Counted from the first letter of the stretch, positions 11,448-23,926 are shown. The stretch: 64,000 bases of DNA from Euwallacea fornicatus (GCF_040115645.1 NC_089564.1:372001-436000); one strand, 5' to 3'. The notes: a model not told the origin generated them from the sequence alone. Made by a program: numbers and translations.

Positions 11448-12353
11448 ATGCCTGATTTTGTTGAGCAAAGAATTTACATTAAATTTGGTTTGCGGTATCA
11501 ATAATCTGCCGCGAAAACGCTCAGGATGTTGCAGAAGACCTTTGATGCTACGGCTGTGTTGCAAAAAAAAATTACACGTGGTACAGTACAAAGACTTTAA
11601 AAAAAGCTAAGAAGTTCAGGACGAACAACGCCCCGGACGACCACCAACATCTGTCTATGAAAGTCACGTCAAAGAATCAAAGATTTGGTACTCTAAAATG
11701 GTCGATTGGCAAATTGAAAGCTTGCTGATGCAAGGATATTTGATTTGGATCAACCCCCTGGTCAAATCTGGATTTTTCGAATTTTTTGGAAAAAAATTTC
11801 GCGTTCAAATCTGACAAAGAAAAATTTCTGACGATCAGAAAGTTATGAAAGGCATCGTTAGGGGAGATGGGACTTTGATCTACGTATAGGACCACGAAGC
11901 AACCGGCCCACCGGGCTAAAACCGTGCAAAAGACGAATCAAAATTGAAAAAACTGCACCAAAGTCATTCCAAAATCAAAGTCATATTAAGAGCTTCCTTC
12001 GACGATCGCGGTGTTGTGCATTATGAATTTCTTCCGGCAAGCCAAACTCTTAACAACGAACATTATTTGGGCACTATACGTCATTTGCGTGAAGCTATTC
12101 GCTTCAATGGACCAGAATTATGGACAAACAATTCTTGGTTTTTGCTCCACGATAATCCACCATTCATTCCCCCACTGCATTGATTCTTCGAGAACATTTT
12201 GTCAAACATTCGACCCACATCGTTCCACAACCACCGTATACGCCTGATTTAGCACCGTTGGACTTCCGGCTGCTCAACGAGTTCAAGAGACCGTTCCGGG
12301 GACACCGTTTCGACTTGATTGAAGAGATAAAAGCCGAATCGAAGAATAAATAA
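11448..12353 (+). pseudogene. Mariner transposase with frameshifts and stops
   Basis: The start MPDFVEQRIYIKFGL matches the N-terminal helix-turn-helix region of mariner transposases, followed by AAKTLRMLQKTF and a GRP-type linker in another frame. Farther on come RGDGTLIYV, where GDETWIY is expected (the Asp is kept, the Glu changed), then HSKIKVILRASFDDRGVVHY, EFLPASQTLN and LREAIRF, then NSWFLLHDNPPF with the second catalytic Asp. After a frameshift THIVPQPPYTPDLAPLDF carries the third Asp. It ends FKRPFRGHRFDLIEEIKAES and stops early at 12351-12353. All three catalytic Asp positions can still be read, unlike copies A and C, but at least three frame changes and several stops kill it. Confidence 0.85.
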
Positions 12354-12390
12354 AGCTTTTTCATTTTATAAATAAATTCACCTTTTTTAA

Positions 12391-12671
12391 TCGCAGTGGT
12401 AAGTTGGAGCTTTATTTCATTATCATATTTTCTTAATAGAAATGTAGACTGCGATAAAACAATTTAATTCCTCAATGCAGGTAAATATATCGCTCATTGA
12501 AAATGTGAATCCGAGATGGGTTACATTAGTGTGTAATTGAAAAATTTAATTTTTACCGTGTATGTTTATTTTACGGTAAAAGGTTTGGTAATCAGTTGTG
12601 CGTGTTCTATGCCTCTGTAATTCTGTAAACTGTTTTATATTCATAAGTTTCAGTAGGTAATATTAACCTGA
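12391..12671. other. No gene seen
   Basis: AT-rich flank between mariner copy B and the small open frame at 12672. Confidence 0.4.
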
Positions 12672-12854
12672 TTATCAAAGTGTGTCTTCAAGACTATTGT
12701 TAGCAATGGCGTGCGTGTCGCGCTGGACCTGGAAAATGCCAAAATTCGTAACCAACCGATGAAAAGAACTGTGGCGTTCGTAATGAAATATTGGGGAAAA
12801 GGCCCTTTGCTGCCCGGAAATGTTGCGAAAAAAGTCAATAATGCATTGGCCTAA
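12672..12854 (+). other. Protein-like open frame of 60 codons, unknown
   Basis: The frame is open from a TGA at 12669 to a TAA at 12852-12854 and is much richer in GC than its flanks. It reads NGVRVALDLENAKIRN, then MKRTVAFVMKYWGKGPLLPG and NVAKKVNNALA. The composition (basic, WGKGP motif, even codon use) looks like real or formerly real coding sequence. I do not recognise it with confidence. A WGKGP-type stretch occurs in the N-terminal DNA-binding part of some pogo/Tigger and jerky-like proteins, which is only a guess. No partner exon was found. It could be an exon, a transposon relic or chance. Confidence 0.25.
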
Positions 12855-13239
12855 TGCGGCATATTGTGTAAATAATCTGTAACCCTAGTGTTTTAACCTG
12901 TAGCTGCAGTTTTGGACCTAAGTTCTTCTACGGCCCATGAGATTTAAGTGAAAGACATATTCGTTACAATTGCCGCAAACACGGCGATCTGGAGAGATTA
13001 ATGTGGTTAATACCACCCAGGACAGGAGTATCGTTCAAGAAACTATTTATTCCATGACTGAAAGTAGCATGTCCAATATTTTTTTCCATTTCAATTGAAA
13101 GACCAAAAATTAAAAAGCGTACCAACTAGGGTTCCTCTTGGCTCGAATAGCTGCGGAGAAGTAAGTTATTCTCAGCTCTAAATCAGATCATAAAACCAAA
13201 ATTCGCTTAAAATTAAAAAAAAAATGGTTCCAGGCGTGG

Positions 13240-13560
13240 ACTTACTGAACTTTTACGCGGCAATTAGAATTTCGAAAAATATAATTCGAAAGTGCTCCCT
13301 AAATTTCGTTGGGAGTTTCAAAGTAACGTGAAAAATCAATGAGATTGTTCCAAACGATGGAACTGAAAATGCTTCTTCTGTATGCGGAATGATGAATGCG
13401 CTCGATGATGACTCTTTTTCACATACCAGCATATACTATGTGAAAATCGAGGGCCACGTGTTCAAAACAGTTACAATTTAAGAATTCGCATCGTTTCCGA
13501 TTGGTTTGATGCCAATGGAAGATCGAACTTGTGACCCCAACGAGGAAAATTTTACCTGGA
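13240..13560 (-). pseudogene. Possible non-LTR retrotransposon C-terminal fragment
   Basis: On the minus strand one frame gives PRWGHKFDLPLASNQSETM, resembling the RGHxxKL block near the end of many LINE reverse transcriptases. About 100 bases later another frame gives HHSAYRRSIFSSIVWNNL, resembling the terminal RSF, then WNxLP signature. The two blocks are in the right order and spacing but need a frameshift and are interrupted by stops. No reverse transcriptase catalytic motif is present. The match is by eye and weak. Confidence 0.3.
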
Positions 13561-15059
13561 GCAAGAAATATTCTTGGATGGCGTATTATACGGGGGGTAT
13601 TATGTAAACCTTTTGTGACCTGCTGCGCCGCCGCGGTCAAATAGAACGAATATTCCTGCGAACGGCGTAGATGTTCGTCACTAGACGCCGTTTTTTGAAT
13701 TTCTAGGAGTAGACCGCATCTTCTATCTAAAAATATTGTTTTGAAGTATTGTTATCATCGAAGTTGCATGAAATAAATGACCAAAGAATCCTCTTCATCT
13801 GCGCTATCCAGCATGCCACTAATTTACATAATTCCCAATACATGTAACCGACTTTTACACGGCTGATTTGCTAAACTTCCCGATCTGTTCGGACAAGATA
13901 TTAGCCTTTTGTTATGGTGTAACAATAACCATTATCTCGAATGATTGATCTGCTATAATACGATGTGGGTGGAAATCCAAGACACATTACACGTTGTTAT
14001 TAGTGAGAAAGGAAGTGGATCTAACGTATTTTATTGGACTTTGTAAAATGGCGTTTACTAATCCTTAGTTATACGCGAAGCATTAAACTCCTACATTGAA
14101 GCTTATTATCTCGTTGGATATGAAAGAATGCGGAGTTTATAAAGCAAAGGTATTGTGTCTAAAAGAAGTGGGCCCTTTAAACATTTTTTCAGATACCTAA
14201 GTATGCAAATGACCGCTTCAGAGGTTAGTGTGTGTTTTACCATTGAAAGGCGAAACTTGTGAACGAAAATTTATAGTTATGCCCGCATGGCCGCTCCTAA
14301 TCCCAACAGAAATTTATGTAGAATGGTCACGATTGGTTGGAAGTATTTACAAATTACTTCGCACTTGCCTAGGATAGTAATTATGTTGTAATACTTACAT
14401 TGTGAGCATTCCTGCTGTTAACATGACAAAAAAATGCGCAATTTATTGTCACTAATGTGTTTATGTTTTCTATGAGGAAAATTAATTTTATATTTATGGA
14501 AAATTAATATTCCTCATTGTACGTTTTCGAAATGTACATATATTACTGTGAATAGTTATTGTATATTTGCGAAATACGTCACGGGCATGATAAACAAGCT
14601 GCGCCATAATAATCAGCGCAATCTGCATATTCTTAGCCAAATTATGTTCGATTTTAAAGAGTGGAGCCGAGGAAACATCCAATTAAAATTCCCAGTGAAA
14701 GGGCTAATATCGGATGGCGCACATCTTAGGTTTAATAACCCTGACCTCGACTTGCCATTAGAAGCAGAGATCTCGTCTATGTATAATACTTTTTTACCCA
14801 CGGAGCGAGTCCTATTCGACACATTCACATATTCCATTTAAGTAGTAAGTGGAGAATTTACAAGTATCATAGATTGGTTTCATTTCAATAAGTAGAGGTC
14901 ACTCTTCTGTGTTGGTCCCTCGCAGCTCGTATGTTCACAATAATGCGAGTCAGAAGACAGATGGGTAGTCATTATTCCTCGTACAGCGTTATTTTTCCTA
15001 ATAATTCGTCGGAAGTCTAATGGTCATGAATGCTATAAGACCGAAGTCATAAGAGAGAA
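13561..15059. other. No confirmed gene
   Basis: The span 14548-14841 is moderately GC-rich and open for 97 codons on the plus strand and 74 on the minus, without recognisable domains. The rest is AT-rich. Confidence 0.4.
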
Positions 15060-15760
15060 TTACTTCGGTCTTGGAGCCCAGAGAGGAGAGAGGGCAGAAA
15101 CATATTCTTGAGTAATGTCCAAGTGGGCAAGGTATGTGCGAGAACGTGTCCAAGTGAAAAATTGTCCAAGATCTTCACCAAAAGATCACGGTTCGATTGT
15201 TGTAGCGTCGGAAAATGCAGCCAGTACGGGACAGAGAAATGCAGGATTTAGTGTCATCATTCACACCTTAGTTACGGGACAAAGGTGGATGCTGGCGTGC
15301 TATGGAAGGCAAGATTGGCCGTGGAAATCAGAGAAGACGGATCGCATGCCTCACCGCCACTGTCATTGCGAATCTAAGTATGCGATCACATGAACGTAAC
15401 TATTTCAATTAATTATTATCACGGGAAATCACAGAACAAATCTGTCTCGCGGAGCGAGATAAATATAAGATAGGAACTGGTTTCCATGCAAACTTCCAAT
15501 TCCATCTCGCTGCTCTGCGCCCTATGACTCTGTCCTTTGATGATATGTCGTAAAATCTACTTAAGACCATCACAGCTCACGTGACGACGCACACGCGCTC
15601 ATAATCACAGTGACGGGGATTCGTTCGTTCGACGTTTCGTAACGCGTCGGAACAACGGCGATAATCCAGATTAAAACGTGAATAAAGCAAAATTACAATG
15701 ATATGTGACACGCAAAAATAATACAGATAAAAAGGTGAATAAAGAAGCAAAATGCTTCAC
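15060..15760. promoter_or_regulatory. CpG-richer stretch, possible promoter or first-exon region
   Basis: Within an AT-rich neighbourhood this span has many CG dinucleotides, most densely at 15575-15660 (GACGACGCACACGCG, then TTCGTTCGTTCGACG, then AACGCGTCGG). A 92-codon frame at 15115-15393 has no recognisable domain. A small perfect hairpin TCTCGCGGAGCGAGA lies around 15450. Clusters like this can mark transcription starts or untranslated first exons in insects. No TATA box with initiator and no downstream exon could be tied to it, so this is a weak call from composition alone. Confidence 0.2.
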
Positions 15761-18700
15761 TAAATCGGTTGCGTGATTGTTAAGGCTAACGGTAACACTG
15801 TTGATTCTCCATCGATGATCACAAACACATTCACGGTACACGAGGAAAATGGATCAGTTTTTTAAGTAGCTATAGCCGAAAGGGATCGTTTAGCTGAACT
15901 GCTGATATTGAGGTTAGCCTAGTGATATTGAGAATATTTATCTATTTATGCTATTGGTTCCGTATTTAAGGTAATCTGTCTGTAATGGATCGAGAAACTT
16001 ATGCATTAAACTTCTACGTCTTATCGACAATTTGCCATTACCATAGCAGTCACATTAGGCAGCCCATCGATCGTTTTAATACAGAAATTTCGCCTCACAG
16101 AAAGGGAACATTCTCACAATAAGGCCATAATACATGTAGACAAAAACCTACGAAGTTCTTATTTGTAGACTTTAGTGTTAGTTTTGTTTCCAAAACATAC
16201 CCACTCGTACCCTAGCTCATTGCCCTCAGCCTCCAGTACTTTAACAAAAACAGTTTATTGCCCATAAATTAAACAATCAATAAGCCCACCTAGTGTCAAT
16301 TTATATCTTGTTTCGAGTGCATAGAAATATGTATTTGCTACGTTAATTGATCATAAAATGATCTGATGTCGGGGTTTTCAATTATTTTCCCACAGTATTT
16401 TAAGGTACCTCGTTCGAGATATATTATGTAGAGATTATGATATTTATGTAAATATGACAAATTTGGGTCTATGGACCCACAAATAATTTTTATTTCACTG
16501 CCACACCTCGTTAGTTATGTGTAAATTCAGGCGCGCTCTATAATGGGTCCGACCCGCCAAAGCCATAAATCCAGGCTCTTTGCGGCAAGAACGTCGCCAT
16601 TAATCGTCGAGAAATATCCTATCGAATTTGCCTAATAAAGGTTAATAAAATAATATACCATCACGACCTATCGGTTATTAATCGATCTCACTCTGAGATA
16701 AAGCCGAAGATCGTGCCGAATCCTTCTATATACCGCGGCGTAATTTATAATTCCATTGTTCCAGTGGGTATCACTTTTTTTTATTAACATCTGTTAATGG
16801 TGGGTTAAATAACGTGGTTGCAACGGTATTTTGTTGCTACCAAATTCTTGTAGCACGCCATGAAGGATGTTGGTTAATATTCATCGAAGCGAATATGCTC
16901 ACTGGTATGACTACCAATTACTCATTCAATAACACAAAAATCATTTCGAATGCAAATGTCGAATATTACAAAGCACTATTTAACAGATGGTGAGATGTAT
17001 CACAAGTTTCAAGGTGAGAAGTGCGATTTTTAGTGCCGTTTACTTGATTTTAATCCAACTCAAAATTTAAATTGTCTCCCATGTACGGTTGAGGGGGTGA
17101 GAAAAATAGAGCAGGCTTTGCTCTTCGAACCTTCGTAATTTATTACTCAGTTACTGCTCGTATCAAATTATATTTTTTGCCTGTTTGAAAACAACCATCC
17201 CCACTTTTTCCTAATTGTCAAACAATTTAGAAAAATCCTAAAGCACGTCAATAATATCTTCAAGCAGGATGAATAATAGGAGTAACCTCAAGCCTCCAGA
17301 GAGGAAGCTCTCAATTTAACAGACACATGTAACAAAACGTTAATTGATATGCATAGTTTCCCGATAGGATATTTGAAAAAGTGTACTTTTAGTTGTATTT
17401 CTTGCCTATTTTTCATTAAAGTTACATCATCGTATCACCGTTCTCACATGTACCTTTCCTCAACGATCCTTTGAGCTAAAATTTTCAAAATGATGACAAC
17501 AGAGGGTCTCAAAATTAACATCAGTTACCATAATGGCGATACCAAAAGATCTATTCAATTGAGCTCTATGTATAACGACTCATGGATAGTTTTTGTTTGT
17601 TTTTTTATTGAGGGAGACGGTGTACTTCAATATTGATGCCCTCGAAGTAGACGTCTCTGGTTACTTCCTTTTCAATTTTTTTCCTATTATTCCCTTTGCC
17701 AATATGGCTGACAAGCAGATTTATTTCACCTCGATGTCGCTCTGACTAAATGCTTAAAGCTCCAAACTTAAGCATATTTCTGTGCCACATTTTATAGATA
17801 ACTCGAGTAAAAACATTGATTCTGCCAACCTTTTAATCTAAACAACGTGTACTCCTTGGTACATGGTACAACTCCATTTCAAATTAAATCAAAAGGTAAC
17901 TGCGAAAGTTGCGCACTGTCTAGTACGCACAGCAGTAGAGATAACTAATTAATTGTAATAACGTAGTAATTATAATGTATTAATGGAAAAACAATTTATG
18001 ATTTAGCAACTATATAACTTTGTATGTTCATGTGACTGATTTCATTAAGATCAAATTCTTAATGTGCTGCTGGCTTTAACCGTTAACTAATTTCTTTAGG
18101 AACGTCGAGATAGAGCGTCAGTATCGACCAGATTCTTTGTTTCTACGGAAAATAGTTTAATATGAAATTTGATGGCTCTTTAATAAATGATGATCATTTA
18201 AAAAGAGCAAAATAGGTGATGAAATATCAGTAGCATGTCTAAGATCAATTCATTTGGTATTCAGATGTTGGATAGTAGTAATAAATTGGTTAATCACCAC
18301 CCAACGTTTACGGTTCACCATTTACTGCGATTTTTTTTTTGTATTATCACCCGTTATTTCAGCCTGTAGGGAAATTGTTTAATGTATGACGCGGCCGCTG
18401 CAGTTGCGTTTCTGCGTAATTTGTAATAGAATTGTAGAAGGTCCACTTTATCTTCATTTGAATAATTTCACTTGCAAATCACCTTAAGCACCTAGAGTGG
18501 TAAGTATCTTTTATTTGCATGATGAAAGACAATACCCCTCCAAACCCGCCCATGACAAACGTTTAAAAAGCTTCAGTTTGCACTTTACGAATGGGGTAAT
18601 GGTGTCAATTAGTGCATATTTAACAATGTTTTAAAACGGTAACCGAAAATTCAAAAATTCGAGGTGGGATTTATGCAAGGTTGCCACACAGATCTTGGAA

Positions 18701-18842
18701 ATCAGTCATCAGATGGAATTACTTTCGATGAGAAAAAGTGCTCTAATGACATTTTTTTAAACGACTTTCGGTTTGATTTGGAAATTACAGAGTCAGGTTA
18801 AAAACGCAGTGATTCGCTTTTATAATTTTTTTCTTCAAAATA
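15761..18842. other. No gene; contains a regulatory-looking stretch and a hairpin
   Basis: The parts worth noting are 16480-16790 (separate entry) and an imperfect hairpin at 17615-17628 and 17644-17656 (AGACGGTGTACTTC against GAAGTAGACGTCT). Elsewhere I see AT-rich sequence with no coding blocks. An 8-base NotI-type site at about 18390 is treated as chance. Confidence 0.4.
16480..16790. promoter_or_regulatory. Candidate conserved non-coding element
   Basis: This span has higher complexity than its flanks, no long open frame, and several homeodomain-type sites in close order: GCCATAAATCC (caudal/Abd-B-like), GCCATTAATCG, GGTTATTAATCGATC, and TAATTTATAATTCC. That pattern is typical of insect developmental enhancers. 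It is an inference from motif density only; no comparison was possible. Confidence 0.25.
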
Positions 18843-19446
18843 TAGGGTGTCCCTGTATCTTGAAAATTATGACAAGTAAAAAGTTGAAATTTAAGTATCC
18901 TATTAAAGTGGTGATGACCTATTAATTAAAAATATTTTCATAAAAATAGCCACTTCCGGTTGTACAGGAAACGAATGCCAACTCGTCCATTTCAAATAGA
19001 AAATCTTGTGTGTTACACGTAATTTCTATTGTATGGAACATTATGAAGATTTTTCACGTACCATGATCTATACCTAAATTTTACGATTTTCGAGATTTCT
19101 AGAAATTTACAAAAAAAAATTACAGTTTAATTTTAATGGATTTTCCAAGTTGTATTTACATGAATGTATTTTCTAATAAGTCACAAATCGCTAAGTGTTG
19201 TGGAGTGAAATATTGCGCTATTGTACACAAAATGTTTTGCTACCTTCGGACCAGCGAGTTAAATCAAGTTTTTTTTTATACAGAGTGTCCAAAAATATAG
19301 CCCAAAATTGTCACTCAAAAGATGTAAAAATGCTAATTTTTTTAATTGGAACCCCGTATTTTTTCAACGATTACACATTTGACATAAAAAATAAGTAGTA
19401 AAGTAAGCATTCGTAACATAAAAGTAAGTATTCGTGGGACACCCTG
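18843..19446. mobile_element. Non-autonomous DNA transposon (MITE-like), possibly nested
   Basis: The outer termini are TAGGGTGTCCC at 18843 and, on the other strand, CAGGGTGTCCC ending at 19446. TA lies outside both (18841-18842 and 19447-19448). A further CAGAGTGTCC at 19281 with TA before it could instead pair with the same right end to give a 166-bp element. No transposase is present. The termini look like those of the 41-spacing transposon family in this window, which could supply the enzyme, but that link is inference. Confidence 0.5.
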
Positions 19447-22440
19447 TAGTAAACTCTAAAGCAATTAAATAGTTGCAATTCAACCGACTCTGTATCTCTG
19501 ATGTTTCCTAATTTGGGATACATTGTGTGACCAGGGACCAGAAGTTCGCACGGAAGAACACATGCTATAGAAAAGATCAATTAAATTGAAGTTGCATCCA
19601 TCGAAATTCATACGGGACAAGTTGGACAAGTTATTTATGTATTATTAGGATATCAAACCAGTTTTGAAATCAGCTCTGTCTCAGAGTATATAATGCCTGT
19701 TAAAGATTGTTTTAAAACTTTCGTTACATATGGTACAACGGTAATTGCCGGCTAGCCATCGGCCATTGCACACTACCTTGATAACTGCACAACGAGAATT
19801 AATGACATTGTAGACGACTTGCAGGGTTATTATTGATGCAATCATAAGTTGAAATAGGTGATAAAAGCCATCTTGGCTTTTTGCATTAATTTCTTGTCGG
19901 TATCCTAGATAATCATGTTCTCTGTATTTCCCATCTCCCCCTGAGTCAGGCTCTTATGCGGCAATAAGAAAATAAACTCATGAAGTTGTTATACAACAAC
20001 TTTCATGACAAATTCTTTCCAATTTTGACCCTCTCGTGCAATTACTTTCGATAACATCCTCATTGAAATCCTCACGTCACTGCGTGTTTAGATGACTTAA
20101 TTATTTTATTTTCCTTCGAGTAAGTAAATAAATAAATAGAAAATAGTACCACGAAAGTCAAATCCATGGTGGTAACTGAAGGTGTCGACGGAAGGTTCTT
20201 TCGGTAATAGGTCAACTTACTGCACGGTGTCACTTCAGAAATCCTATCGTGAAAGTGTCATAGTTAACTCTTTATCCTTTCACCAACGACAAGCTCTGAC
20301 AATAAGCGCAAATAAGAATCATTCTCCCGGTATACTGATCAATCAATGCTATCATTGTTTGTCGATAGAGTAACAAGCAATTTGATCCCTTCGCAAGCAA
20401 AAGAGCCAATGAAACTTAAGACGAACTAGTAAAATCAGTAGGGCATAGGAGTACCAGCTCTATCAAATCGTACCTTCAATTTGATTGAGAATATCATCAA
20501 ATTCTCATCAGTAAGTTGAGAGGTAACCTAAAAAAAAAGAACTGCCACGCTACAGTCATCTTCATCATCAACCAACACCGGCAATCGTACGATGTGTGAT
20601 AATAGAGAACTATTCATCAATTGTAATCACTGCGTTTTTAATTGCGCAAATTTTAATAATAATTAGTAGAAACAGTTGCTATACTACATTAGGGCAATTA
20701 TATGTAACAGTGTTTTTATAAATAAACTTTGTATGCCTACGCTCCGGTTGCATGAAATTATATCCATAATATGGGTATGTAATAAATCAAATTCAAATTT
20801 GAGGATAACACTCGCAAAATGAAAATATTATGAGTGCGCTAGTGCTTTCGTATAATAATTCATAATTACTTTAGTGCAATTATCGGGATAAATGCTCTAG
20901 TGCAATTATGGTTATATTTTGTGTAAGATTTGGTAATGGGATAAGATCGACTGACGAGGGATTAGCACCTTGTTAATTCTAACTAGAATATAATATAAAA
21001 TTGAATAAAGTGGGGACGTTTCGTGGATACGTTGCACAGGATGTACGTGGAATGAAACAAGCCCCAAAAAGTATTTCTCGCACCCTAAAGGGTCATCCGG
21101 ATTGAAACTCACTGTTAGATATTCAACACCTAAGCAAAACGTTAGAAATAGCATCACTATATTCAAAATAAATGGTGCTGGTGAATATGATTTTTTAGTT
21201 TTTCTGCTTCTAATCTGACTCCGATTTTCATCAGCTAGCTAGTTATAGAAAAACATGCTATAACTCAAAAAGTTGAGCTAGCATGAAATTAAATGTGCTG
21301 ATTTTACAAATATACAAGGAACGCACTTATTAAACGCACAACTTAAATTTGTATTTACAAACATACACAAAACACCAATATTACAAAAAAAACTATTGAA
21401 TTAGGAATTTAAGCTCACCTACGCTTATGGAAAGTTGCCCATAAGCGTGTAATGACCGTTTAAAATTCTCACTACGAAGTATTGGTGTGTCGCATTGCAA
21501 GAATCTGTCCGAGTCCAGTAAATTTGTACCAAAAAGCGAGATTTCACATGTATTTTCCCCACTAACCCAAATTCTTAGACACGAAAAACTCGTATTCTCA
21601 AGCCATAAAAATTTAAATATAATAAGTGGCTATTGATCGTTGAAAATGATATTTATCATTAAAAATAAATAAAAGTTAATTTTTTTAAATAGAAAAAAAA
21701 CCACGAAGTATGTCGTTTTTAATTGGTAAAAAATCTGAGAACGATCTTCAAACTGCAGATATAAAAATGAAAGTTTTTTTGTTGACAAAAACATGTGAAA
21801 TGAATATTTAGTGCTCGACGTATGAAATGAATATTCTAACGAATAAAATGGTTATTTTTCGAACAAGTGAAGAAAGTAGTATTTCACGAATGCGACTGTA
21901 GTTGCACGAACAACGTGAAGCAGTTCTGGCCGATATTCATTATTATGCAAGGGCAACACTATACTTTGTCCACGACTAAACTTCCGTACTTTCTGCAAAT
22001 TAGCCCCATTTAAATAATTTCGTTAGAAGAAGCCACTGGTGTTTAACTTTAAATAATTACATAATTTATTTTAACTAGAAATTTCTAACTGATTAGGCTT
22101 TAAATTACTAAATAATGAACAAGAAAATCTATATTGTTTTGACGTTTTACGATTACTGAGTTAACGAAGGCCTACTGAAACTTGACATTTAAGGCCTACT
22201 AAATACTCTGGCAGCCGTTATGTGTATGGAAATTTTATTAGGCCCGCAGATTTTATTACACTCGGTAGCATTTGTTACACTGTGGAGATTAATAAACCTT
22301 TTTATGTGTGTATAAACAGAAGTAAAATTGTTACATTCTTATACAGCTTCGGACGAAGACACTTCCTACGAAAGTTGAGATATTTTTTCTAGCAGTATAT
22401 TTTTACTTCACATACTCCGATTAACGAACAGATATCACGA
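19447..22440. other. No gene seen; one strong palindrome
   Basis: AT-rich sequence. Noted: a palindrome at 19978-20008, and a small perfect hairpin AAAAGCC/GGCTTTT at 19863-19881. The minus-strand frame at 20912-21166 has no recognisable domain. Confidence 0.4.
19978..20008. repeat. 31-bp palindrome with one bulged base
   Basis: TCATGAAGTTGTT and AACAACTTTCATGA are complementary except for one extra A, with a four-base loop ATAC. Confidence 0.7.
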
Positions 22441-22454
22441 CCACGTTCAGGAAA

Positions 22455-22530
22455 TCGGTGCGGAAAAGTGACTGCCACTTTTGCGGGAAAATAGCACTTG
22501 ATTCTTTTCCCGCACTATTGCGGAAAACTA
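22455..22530. repeat. Cluster of TGCGG(G)AAAA motifs in both orientations
   Basis: TGCGGAAAA at 22459, TGCGGGAAAA at 22482, its perfect complement TTTTCCCGCA at 22505-22514, and TTGCGGAAAA near 22518. The middle pair forms a 10-bp stem with a 13-base loop. Related TTTCCGC words recur at 22913 and 23027. The arrangement suggests the sub-terminal repeats of a DNA transposon or a repeated protein site. Confidence 0.5.
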
Positions 22531-23640
22531 CATTTTTACACAGTCAAATCCGTGCGAGAAAATTTGCTACTCGGCACGCCAGAAAACGCACTCTCTAGCC
22601 ATTTGTTAGACGAGTCTATTGAAAATGTCTGAAACGATGTTTAACATGATGCATGATATCATGTAGCTAAGAGCTAAAAATCATTTATTAACAGTAAATA
22701 TTGGCAATAATTGCAGTTTAATCATTAAGCCTTAGAGCTAGCACTATGTGGAAGTTAGGCGCAGCATCTAGCATCAGACCTCAAGTACATTTGTGCATTT
22801 AATAATACCGTATAATATGTATTTGATTGCTTGGGCGGACACCAAAGTCTTGGAAGGCTGAAAATCTATTGTTTACCGTAAATATTTTTTTCCAACTGTG
22901 AAGTAATTAGCATTTTCCGCGCTGATTTAAGTACGCAGCACTACATAAACGCACGCCGTGTGATAATATTATATTACCGCAATTGCCGTATGGTAACAAT
23001 AGTCATGCGTGGGGCAATGCTACTTTCCGCACACCATTTTACTTTTGGAAATCAGCATGGAGCCTGCATTAATTACAGTTTTTCGATGATATCACGGTAT
23101 TGACGTGGTTGTAGATAAAACATTTTATTTAACGCGTGTGATATTCGGTTATTGTCATCCTCGATTGTTTTTCTCTCTATTGTCACCGTACGTGGTGCGT
23201 TCACTAGCGTGCAGTGATAACCTGCTTAGTGCACGTTTGATATAACACACTATAGCTTACTGGCTCTAACGAACGTTTCGAATTTTCAATTTTTGCCAAA
23301 CAGCTCGAAATAATAAGAAAGCCAGTCAGCCATATAGGCCAACTGCAATATTTTACAGTTAAAAGAGCTAAATTTCAGTGCATTGCTTGATGAACTGTCA
23401 TTGAAATCTTAATTAAAACTACTTGACTTATTAAGTGGAGGTCCTATATTTTGAACTCACATTACTATCCTACTCGAGTAGCTTAAATTGCGGTTTTATT
23501 ACCATCAAAAAGGCAGTTAACCGCTAAAGGGGCTTCATTGTGGTGATGCGGGCAATTACCCGATAAAAATCTAAAACAGCTTTTAATGCTGGAAGATGAA
23601 AATTAAACCAATTACATTCAAGAACTTATACGCAGGTAGC
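22531..23640. other. No gene seen
   Basis: AT-rich with scattered TTTCCGC words related to the cluster before it. The span may belong to the same repeat, but no ends were found. Confidence 0.35.
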
Positions 23641-23647
23641 CACAAAT

Positions 23648-23926
23648 TCAACCATCAGTTAAAATTCTTCCTAAAATATTATCAATTTCCTTCTCTGAAG
23701 GTTTGTGGAAATAATTACCAATTCCTTCACAGAAAATTAGACCCACAGATCGAGTAAACAAAATCATCAGAGAACTGGGGTCATTGAATGAGCATGGTGC
23801 AGCGACGGCACCAACATCGGAACCCACTAAAATGTGTCGTCGTGTCCGGTGATGACGCGCCACGTGTTGCACCGGTCCAAAAGGCCGATGGCCTTTATTA
23901 AACGTAGTGCGTAGTACCAGTCATAC
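23648..23926 (-). other. Open frame of about 93 codons overlapping a hairpin cluster, unknown
   Basis: On the minus strand the frame runs from after a TGA near 23926 to a TAA at 23648. It has the reading RRHILVGSDVGAVAAPC and an acidic-basic tail (KPSEKEIDNILGRI). GC content is raised. I do not recognise it, and its length is within chance. Its 5' part overlaps three hairpins in a row (next entry), so the composition may reflect structure instead of coding. Confidence 0.2.

Larger units (their letters stand above)
11246..12390 (+). mobile_element. Mariner copy B, different group from the mellifera-like copies
   Basis: The limits are approximate. AAGGTGAATTT at 11248-11257 and the complement of AAATTCACCTT at 12373-12383 suggest short inverted termini. 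Between them lies a nearly full-length, badly decayed mariner transposase. The 5' untranslated part contains a GA-rich tract (11349-11397). Confidence 0.55.

Noticed and set aside
14730..14790. Similarity to 42480-42540 (CCTGACCT followed by a related stretch) as a repeat pair
   Set aside because: Only about 30-45 bases align loosely, and no longer homology or ends could be found.
18390..18404. NotI and PstI sites side by side, suggesting vector sequence
   Set aside because: The surrounding sequence is AT-rich and insect-like, with no vector backbone. A second NotI site near 29458 is also isolated.
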